A DNA stretch of 48,453 nucleotides from JBBDQZ01 sp040905705 (GTDB taxonomy: Bacteria; Bacteroidota; Rhodothermia; Balneolales; Natronogracilivirgulaceae), in the NCBI GenBank assembly GCA_040905705.1, contig JBBDQZ010000018.1, positions 1 through 48,453 on the forward strand. Direction: 5' to 3'. The position numbers and the translations under genes are program-made. The notes under the pieces were generated by a model. The model made no database searches. It was given only the letters and a program-made list of their open reading frames with translations, and was not told the origin of the DNA. Of this stretch, positions 42,879-48,453 are shown piece after piece. Every line of letters starts with the position of its first letter. Position 1 is the first letter of the stretch.

Positions 42879-43754
42879 ATGCATCTGGCACTGCTACTAA
42901 ACCCAGACAATTCCATGGCTATTCAAACCGTCCGGGAATTGTTGCCTTTTGCCGAGCAGTCAGGTGTCACATTGCATATTCATCAACAGGTATTCTCACA
43001 AATACAGTCTGATCCCATCCCCGAATTTATATATTTACATGAATCCGATCGGGAAGCGATGACAGAAGCCGGGATTACAATTGCTATTGGAGGAGACGGT
43101 ACCATGTTGCGCGCAGCACATATTGTGCGATCTCTGAGAAAGCCGCTGCTTGGCATTAACAGCGGGAAACTCGGTTTTCTGGCGAACACCCAGCGTCAAA
43201 ATATGAAATCAGCCTTACAAAATGTCCTGGCCGGCAATTATGATCTGGATAAACGTTTTTTCATTGAAGCCGAATTTAGTGATGGCCAAATGCTCTATGC
43301 ACTCAACGAATTTGCTTTCTCCCGCAAAGGATCCGTTTCCATGATTACACTAACCGCCGAATATGACGGTGCCTTTATAAACAAATACTGGGCCGATGGC
43401 GTTATCGTCTCTTCACCAACCGGTTCCACCGCTTACAATCTTTCAACAGGCGGGCCGATCGTCGTTCCACAAACCAGTGTGATTGTGCTAACTCCTATCA
43501 GTCCGCACACCCTGACCACCCGGCCGCTGGTCTTGCCGTCTGAAAAGAATTTGACGATAAAAGTGGAACCCATTGATCAGGAAGTCTTATTTTCAGGTGA
43601 CGGAAAAGTATATGATTTGCCGGCACACTCACCTGAAGTGAATATCCGGCAATCCGATCATTTTATACAATTGATCAAATTATCAGGACAAAGTTATTTT
43701 GAAACCCTGCGAAACAAGCTCATGTGGGGTGCCGATATGCGTGAAAGGCGCTGA
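42879..43754 (+). CDS. nadK: NAD kinase
   Basis: A 291-residue kinase that makes NADP from NAD and ATP. AIGGDGTMLRAAH carries the catalytic GGDG, INSGKLGFLAN the LGF motif, ALNEFAFSRKG the NE/D motif, and VSSPTGSTAYNLSTGGPIV the nucleotide-binding loop. The open frame continues upstream to 42789, but that part overlaps the end of the previous gene, so I take the ATG at 42879, which gives MHLALLLNPDN as family members begin. It lies 17 nt after the solute-binding gene. Confidence 0.97.
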   Translation: MHLALLLNPDNSMAIQTVRELLPFAEQSGVTLHIHQQVFSQIQSDPIPEFIYLHESDREAMTEAGITIAIGGDGTMLRAAHIVRSLRKPLLGINSGKLGFLANTQRQNMKSALQNVLAGNYDLDKRFFIEAEFSDGQMLYALNEFAFSRKGSVSMITLTAEYDGAFINKYWADGVIVSSPTGSTAYNLSTGGPIVVPQTSVIVLTPISPHTLTTRPLVLPSEKNLTIKVEPIDQEVLFSGDGKVYDLPAHSPEVNIRQSDHFIQLIKLSGQSYFETLRNKLMWGADMRERR

Positions 43755-43796
43755 GTTTATTAAAATCAATCATAAATCATTAATCCCAATATTGTT

Positions 43797-44747
43797 ATGA
43801 AAATTACTGTAGTTGGTGCGGGAGGGAATGTCGGTTCTACCGTCGCCCTTGCTGTTGCTCAAAGAGATTTTGCAAAGGAAGTCGTAGCGGTTGATCTTGA
43901 AATCAAAAAGGATGGCAACTCCTTTTTCCCCTCCAAAGGCCGGGCCCTGGATCAGTGGCAAACATCACCCATTCTCGGTTTTGATACACGTGTTAACGGT
44001 ACCGTGGATTACAAAGACACCTCCCAATCCGACATTTGCGTAATCACAGCCGGAATGCCTCGCCGACCGGGGATGAGCCGGGATGATCTTCTAAGTGCTA
44101 ATATGAATATTGTCAAAAACGTGACCGAAAACCTGGTGAAATATTCTCCGGACACGACCCTCGTGGTGGTTTCCAATCCGCTGGATCTGATGAGTTACGT
44201 TGCCTACAAAACCAGCGGTTTACCTTCCACCAGGGTTGTGGGTATGGCGGGCATTCTGGATACCGCCCGTTATCGTGCATTTCTTGCCGAGGAACTGAAC
44301 CTGTCCCCGAAGGATATCCAGGCACTGATTCTGGGTGGCCATGGAGACTCAATGGTACCTCTGCCACGTTACACCACTGTTTCCGGCATACCGATCACAC
44401 AATTAATCAACCATAACAGATTAAACGAAATTATTGAACGGACCAAGTCGGGAGGCGGTGAACTGGTGAGCTTAATGGGAACATCCGCCTGGTATGCTCC
44501 CGGCACAGCAGCCGCTCAGATGATCGAAGCGATCGCGCTGGACCAAAACCGCATTTTACCTTGTGCCGCTTATCTTTCCGGTGAATACGGCCTTAAAGAT
44601 TTGTATGTAGGCGTACCTGTACGTCTCGGTAAGGGAGGGGTTAAAGAGATCATCGAGATCGATCTTAATGAAGAAGAAATGTCATTGCTGAACTTCTCAG
44701 CTGAACATGTTCGGAAGGGTATTGAAGACCTGAGCCGTCTATCTTAA
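43797..44747 (+). CDS. mdh: Malate dehydrogenase (NAD)
   Basis: A 316-residue LDH-like malate dehydrogenase of the citric acid cycle. The dinucleotide motif is VVGAGGNVGST, with Asp in VVAVDLE selecting NAD. The mobile loop reads TAGMPRRPGMSRDDLL, where the double-Arg pattern selects malate/oxaloacetate over lactate. The catalytic His is in LGGHGDSMVPL. A Rho-independent terminator follows 16 nt downstream. Confidence 0.97.
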   Translation: MKITVVGAGGNVGSTVALAVAQRDFAKEVVAVDLEIKKDGNSFFPSKGRALDQWQTSPILGFDTRVNGTVDYKDTSQSDICVITAGMPRRPGMSRDDLLSANMNIVKNVTENLVKYSPDTTLVVVSNPLDLMSYVAYKTSGLPSTRVVGMAGILDTARYRAFLAEELNLSPKDIQALILGGHGDSMVPLPRYTTVSGIPITQLINHNRLNEIIERTKSGGGELVSLMGTSAWYAPGTAAAQMIEAIALDQNRILPCAAYLSGEYGLKDLYVGVPVRLGKGGVKEIIEIDLNEEEMSLLNFSAEHVRKGIEDLSRLS

Positions 44748-44763
44748 AATACAGCGCTTCAGC

Positions 44764-44797
44764 AGCCCCGCCGGAGTATCCCGTCGGGGTTTTTTTA
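44764..44797 (+). terminator. Rho-independent terminator after mdh
   Basis: GCCCCG-CCGG pairs with CCG-CGGGG, with a single internal mismatch, over a short loop, and seven or more T residues follow. It ends the plus-strand mdh transcript and faces the convergent NYN gene. Confidence 0.9.
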
Positions 44798-44802
44798 TGC
44801 AA

Positions 44803-45609
44803 TCAGGGAGCGGATATCAATACAATATTTTGCGCAACCAGTCCTTTGTCATTTTCCACCAGATCAAATTCAAAAATCAGCTCGCGACTTGGCAAAAAAC
44901 TGGTATCGAAATCTGCTTCAAACTGAGAGACATGGGCAAAAACTGTACAATAAGGTGAATCCGGTGAGCGAGAATCGGTTATCCAGAGTTTATCGTTTAT
45001 TTTTGCCAGATAACGCATGAACCCATAACCCTCACCATGAGAGAAGTCATAGCACACTCCGCGCACTCGCGAACCAACCGAGCCCCATTCATATGGTGAT
45101 TTAACGGGAAGCAGGCCCGGGATCACATACCCCGAAACATAGAGATCCACCTGGCGTTTCAGCGTACTGTCGATATTATCAAATCCGATGAGTTCCACCC
45201 GGCAACCTCTATCCTGCATAGCGTTAATCAGCCTGATAAATTTGTCATCGTGTGTGAGAAGAACAAGCCGGTCCAGTTCTCCTGCCTGTGACATGATATC
45301 AACAGCCATATCCATATCAACTACACCGTGAGAAATCACTTCTCCTGTATCCGGGTCGATCAGCTGGTCGACCGGGCGCTCAATAACTTTAAACTGAAAA
45401 TCCCTGAGAACTTCGCAAAATCTTGTTGTCTTTGCCTGATAATTGTCGTCTTCCTTTGCACGACTCCGGTCATAAGCAAGATAAACATTCAATCTGGAGG
45501 CCTGACTCCCATCCCTTGCGGCAAATTTCCTGAGAATATCGTAACGAAGCCCGTAGCCCCCATTCATAGTTACACTGACCGCATCGATATATATCCCGTA
45601 CTTACCCAT
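44803..45609 (-). CDS. NYN-domain nuclease with a cold-shock-like C-terminal domain
   Basis: A 268-residue protein. Residues ~1-165 form a NYN (LabA/DUF88, PIN-like) domain: the acidic metal-site residues are in YGIYIDAVSV, GVVDMDMAVDIM and LLTHDDKFIRLINAM, with RVELIGF. Residues ~185-268 look like a cold-shock/OB domain: RVRGVCYDFSHGEGYGFMRYL, CTVFAHVSQ, and FEFDLVENDKGLVAQNIVLI match the CSD order (KGYGFI, VFVH, GP-A-NV). A metal-dependent RNase with its own single-strand nucleic-acid-binding tail is the natural inference. It stands alone, convergent with mdh. Confidence 0.85.
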   Translation of the reverse strand: MGKYGIYIDAVSVTMNGGYGLRYDILRKFAARDGSQASRLNVYLAYDRSRAKEDDNYQAKTTRFCEVLRDFQFKVIERPVDQLIDPDTGEVISHGVVDMDMAVDIMSQAGELDRLVLLTHDDKFIRLINAMQDRGCRVELIGFDNIDSTLKRQVDLYVSGYVIPGLLPVKSPYEWGSVGSRVRGVCYDFSHGEGYGFMRYLAKINDKLWITDSRSPDSPYCTVFAHVSQFEADFDTSFLPSRELIFEFDLVENDKGLVAQNIVLISAP

Positions 45610-45721
45610 AATAGTATTTTCTGATCCTTAGTAATCTAATTAATAATCTTCCGACGAAATAATAATAGCCTTTATTTTAAAAATAATGTGTTGATTAAAA
45701 AATTAAGCCGCTGCTTGAAAA

Positions 45722-47242
45722 TCAATAACGTCCGTTTCGTTCGCTAAGCCCTACTGCCGCCAAGATAAGTAAACTTAACATGAATAATACTATCTTTGCA
45801 AGTAGCGATTCAAAAAAATCCGTTCCGAAGCCATGTCCTACAGCCACAATTATACCAGAGAAGAGGACGATCAGGCCGTTTTTAAAGAGTTTGTAGGGTG
45901 CCGCATAGACATGCTGTGTGAGAAAATACATCAGTATCGCCATGGAAAAAAAACAGGCCAATGTTACCCAGACAGCACCCTGCATTCCATATTGAGGAAC
46001 CATTAACAGATTGCCAAACAAGGTGATGATTGCTCCTGTCACGGTTATTCCCGAGAGTTGCCACATTTTCTCTTCAATAAATACACCGGCCATGAAATTC
46101 AGAAACCATCCTTGAAACCAGTAAGCCATCAACAACCAGGGAACAATAAATAGCCCCATCCAGTAACGGGAATCGATGAGGGTGCCATCCAGCAACGGGA
46201 TACGAATTTGTACGATATGTTCCACAAATATTCCGACACCAATGTACACTACAGCTGCTGCTATATTAAACCAGGTGAAGACCTCCGCAAAGGTTTTTCT
46301 TGCATCGTCACTGCCGGATTGCCGCATAAAAAAGGGCATCCAGGCCATACGAAACATCTGAACCGCCAGCAACATGAACACCGACAATTTATAGCATGCA
46401 TTGAAAATACCGGTAATGTCATCCGCGGTGTATTGGGAGCCATACAACCGGTCCACTGATTCCTGGGGCATGTTGTTTACCGCAAAACGACTCAGCACTT
46501 CATTTACAGCGTGGCTCAACCCGGCAGGGATGTAGGGAAGCCCGAACCAGAGCGCTCTTTTGATAATTACCCTGTTCCACCGGCCCTGATACATATATGT
46601 CGTGAACCAGACAAGTGTCACGGCTGTAATCAGTGATGCAATTACATTACTTACCAAAACCGCCTCAATCCCCCATCCTGCAATGACTACCAGATAGAGA
46701 TTGAGCGAAACATTCACCATGACATTAAACAGGCGAATGAACGCATAGGTATAGGATTTCCGGACCAGACGAAGTTCGGCGAAAGGAATGGCACAAAGAG
46801 CATCAAACCAGAGAATCGCCAGCATCATATAAAACAGGGATTCGGGGGAAAACTGCTGTACGGCCTGAATCCCGACGGCCCTGGATGTTGTATCTGTAAT
46901 AGCGGATTCAAGTCCGACCAGAGGTGCCAGAAATGGCATCAGCAACCAGGATATCAGCACAAGCAGTGTGGCGCCGGCCAGCAGGCTGAGTTGAATGGTC
47001 TTGAAGACATTTTGAGCTTTCTCACGATCCGCACCATAGCGAAGGTAGGATGATTCCATTCCGAATGTGAACATCACATTCAAAAAGACAATCGCTCCGT
47101 AGATGAGCCCTATGATTCCGTAAGCAGCCGGATCAAAAAATTTCGTGTAGAAAGGGACCAGCAGATAGTTGATAAACCGGGCGACAACACTGCTGATGCC
47201 ATAAACGAGGGTGTCTGAAAATAGCTCCCGAATTTTGCCCAC
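45722..47242 (-). CDS. Wzx-type polysaccharide flippase (MOP superfamily)
   Basis: A 506-residue integral membrane protein with about 12-14 hydrophobic segments and the N-terminal DTLVYGISSVVARFINYLLVPFYTKFFDPAAYGIIGL pattern of polysaccharide biosynthesis flippases. Proteins of this type move lipid-linked O-antigen or other oligosaccharide units across the inner membrane. No glycosyltransferase or wzy gene is visible next to it in the window, so its substrate is unknown. The start is a GTG at 47242; 73 nt separates it from aroQ on the same strand. Confidence 0.92.
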   Translation of the reverse strand: MGKIRELFSDTLVYGISSVVARFINYLLVPFYTKFFDPAAYGIIGLIYGAIVFLNVMFTFGMESSYLRYGADREKAQNVFKTIQLSLLAGATLLVLISWLLMPFLAPLVGLESAITDTTSRAVGIQAVQQFSPESLFYMMLAILWFDALCAIPFAELRLVRKSYTYAFIRLFNVMVNVSLNLYLVVIAGWGIEAVLVSNVIASLITAVTLVWFTTYMYQGRWNRVIIKRALWFGLPYIPAGLSHAVNEVLSRFAVNNMPQESVDRLYGSQYTADDITGIFNACYKLSVFMLLAVQMFRMAWMPFFMRQSGSDDARKTFAEVFTWFNIAAAVVYIGVGIFVEHIVQIRIPLLDGTLIDSRYWMGLFIVPWLLMAYWFQGWFLNFMAGVFIEEKMWQLSGITVTGAIITLFGNLLMVPQYGMQGAVWVTLACFFSMAILMYFLTQHVYAAPYKLFKNGLIVLFSGIIVAVGHGFGTDFFESLLAKIVLFMLSLLILAAVGLSERNGRY

Positions 47243-47315
47243 GTTTGATCCCTATCTTGTTGTGTTTTTGCTACAATGATTTATATCCGTGCAATAGACG
47301 GGACATCTGCCGTAT

Positions 47316-47744
47316 TTATTTCTGCGCTTCATACAACGCTTCGACTGCCATGACGTATCCATAAAAACCAAATCCACTAATCATGCCACGGCATACTCCA
47401 CCGGTCAGAGATGTGTGCCGAAACGGCTCTCTGGCATGGATATTGGAGAGATGCACTTCTATCTTATCTTGTGACAAGAGTGACAATGCATCACGAAGCG
47501 AAACGGACGAATGAGTCAGTCCGCCAAAATTAACAATGATACCATCGTATGACTGATCGACCGCCTGGTGAATTCGAATGATCAATTCTCCTTCATGATT
47601 ACTTTGAAAAAATTCGAATTGGTGTTCGGGAAAACGGTCGGACAGCATTTTTTTTAAGTCCTCCAGATCGCCTGAGCCATAGTGCTCCTCTTCCCGTCGA
47701 CCAAGCATATTCAGGTTGGGGCCATGTATAACAAGTATTTTCAT
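47316..47744 (-). CDS. aroQ: 3-dehydroquinate dehydratase, type II
   Basis: A 142-residue type II dehydroquinase of the shikimate pathway (3-dehydroquinate to 3-dehydroshikimate). The order of motifs is ILVIHGPNLNMLGRREEEHYGS (Tyr and Arg of the active-site lid), NFGGLTHSSVSLRDAL where the common form is NPGAYTHTS, and HLSNIHAREPFRHTS with the catalytic His. I start at the ATG at 47744, which overlaps the HIT stop as ATGA; a GTG at 47759 would only add five residues. It is therefore coupled to the HIT gene. Confidence 0.95.
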   Translation of the reverse strand: MKILVIHGPNLNMLGRREEEHYGSGDLEDLKKMLSDRFPEHQFEFFQSNHEGELIIRIHQAVDQSYDGIIVNFGGLTHSSVSLRDALSLLSQDKIEVHLSNIHAREPFRHTSLTGGVCRGMISGFGFYGYVMAVEALYEAQK

Positions 47745-48145
47745 GATAATTTCTCCCACTGTTTGCGAATTCGCCCGGCGAGTTGTTCCATTTCCTCCAT
47801 CGATACATCAATATTGTTGCCGAGAGCCACTTTTTGTTTTTCGTCATAAATTGGAACCAGATGGAGGTGTGCGTGCGGAACTTCCAGCCCTTCCACAATG
47901 ATGCCTGTTCGAATCGGTGCCAGAGATTTATCAATGGCCCGGGCTACCGATTTCGCAAATACGATCATCTCCCCGAGAAGATCATCGGGCAGATCGAAGT
48001 AGTAGTCAATCTCTTTCTTCGGGATCACCAGCGTGTGCCCTTTGCTGATTGGATTGATATCCAGAAAAGAGAAAAACCGGTTGTTTTCGGCAATTTTGTA
48101 ACACGGAATTTCTCCATTGATAATTTTTGTAAAAACAGTAGCCAT
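47741..48145 (-). CDS. HIT-family nucleotide hydrolase
   Basis: A 134-residue HIT protein of the HINT type: FTKIINGEIPCYKIAEN and GHTLVIPKKEI near the N-terminus, and the catalytic histidine triad HAHLHLVPI at about residues 95-105. HINT enzymes hydrolyse AMP-linked phosphoramidates. It overlaps aroQ by four bases (ATGA) and is first in a minus-strand pair. The gap upstream (48146-48398) holds an 8-bp inverted repeat and separates it from the tRNA. Confidence 0.95.
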   Translation of the reverse strand: MATVFTKIINGEIPCYKIAENNRFFSFLDINPISKGHTLVIPKKEIDYYFDLPDDLLGEMIVFAKSVARAIDKSLAPIRTGIIVEGLEVPHAHLHLVPIYDEKQKVALGNNIDVSMEEMEQLAGRIRKQWEKLS

Positions 48146-48205
48146 AATTATTCATCCAAATTTATGCATAGTTTTACGATTTTCAAGAAGGCCCCATTTT
48201 GTCTG

Positions 48206-48243
48206 ATTGTCATGATGTTAAATCTCGAATCCATAATGACAAT
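48206..48243. repeat. 8-bp inverted repeat between the HIT gene and tRNA-Lys
   Basis: ATTGTCAT at 48206-48213 is the exact reverse complement of ATGACAAT at 48236-48243, with a 22-nt spacer. It may be an operator for the HIT gene or part of a tRNA-flanking element. Confidence 0.4.
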
Positions 48244-48398
48244 GTAATCACAAAGTATCATAAAGTCAGGATGGAATACATGTCAGGTTTTGATCTTCCC
48301 GGGAATCCCGAACCCCCGTTCGGACAGCAATTTCACTTGATATGGAACATGATCATTCATATCTTTAAGGTCTTTGCAAAAAGAGTAAAAAGCGATTG

Positions 48399-48453
48399 GA
48401 ATCGGTAGCTCAGTTGGTAGAGCAACGGCCTTTTAAGCCGTGGGTCGAGGGTT
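48399..48453 (+). tRNA. tRNA-Lys (anticodon TTT), truncated at the window end
   Basis: The acceptor 5' strand GAATCGG is followed by TA, the D-arm GCTC/GAGC with loop AGTTGGTA, and the anticodon stem ACGGC/GCCGT with loop CTTTTAA, giving anticodon TTT (48432-48434). The variable loop GGGTC follows, then the T-stem GAGGG and the first TT of its loop, where the window stops. The 3' acceptor strand is out of view, so pairing of the 5' strand could not be checked. Confidence 0.95.

Noticed and set aside
1..48453. CRISPR array, prophage, plasmid origin or defence island
   Set aside because: No regularly spaced repeats, phage structural genes, replication initiator, iterons or known defence genes were seen. 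The NYN protein alone does not make a defence system.

Overview
The window looks like chromosomal DNA of an aerobic, Gram-negative member of the Bacteroidota/FCB group. Balneolota (Balneolaceae-like) is my best guess, from gene content and protein style: C5-pathway heme genes, receiver-only response regulators, TSUP, AbgT and Omp85-type proteins, and weak Shine-Dalgarno sites. That assignment is inference. No rRNA, CRISPR array, prophage or intact insertion sequence is visible. The first ~5.3 kb is more A+T-rich than the rest and looks accessory.

Layout. 1-5.3 kb: a decayed IS4-type transposase fragment, two tandem DUF4832-type lipoproteins (the first with an extra carbohydrate-binding-like domain) and two paralogous receiver-only response regulators. 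5.4-13.0 kb: a TSUP permease, mutS2, an Omp85-type barrel protein and a FecA-like TonB-dependent receptor. 13.2-28.4 kb: a heme-biosynthesis region with hemG and an SDR protein on the plus strand, and hemL (coupled to an MFS transporter), hemB, hemF, hemE, hemD, hemC, hemA and hemH on the minus strand. A porin-like protein, a CusF-like lipoprotein and an RRM protein lie among them. 28.5-32.0 kb: a histidine kinase/OmpR pair, a small membrane protein and a DUF58 protein. 32.2-34.9 kb: a DDAH-family hydrolase and an AbgT-family transporter. 34.9-35.8 kb: a gene graveyard with a beta-propeller remnant and an orphan terminator. 35.8-48.1 kb: carA, carB, ddl, a solute-binding lipoprotein, nadK, mdh, a NYN nuclease with a cold-shock-like tail, a Wzx-type flippase, aroQ and a HIT protein. 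A tRNA-Lys is cut by the right end.

How the genes work together. HemA and HemL make 5-aminolevulinate from glutamyl-tRNA. HemB, HemC and HemD make uroporphyrinogen III. HemE and the oxygen-dependent HemF make protoporphyrinogen IX. HemG and HemH finish protoheme. All nine steps after glutamyl-tRNA are present within about 15 kb, so the route is the protoporphyrin-dependent one and the lifestyle includes aerobic growth.

The less ordinary material: the tandem DUF4832 proteins with a 50-nt patch suggesting gene conversion; a ferrochelatase with a five-cysteine insertion; hydrophilic low-complexity insertions in several housekeeping enzymes; a terminator with a competing hairpin just upstream of hemG; a nested hairpin and duplicated start region before the second response regulator; and the NYN/cold-shock fusion. 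I did not find a clear new multi-gene system. The DUF4832 pair is the best candidate for undescribed enzymology.
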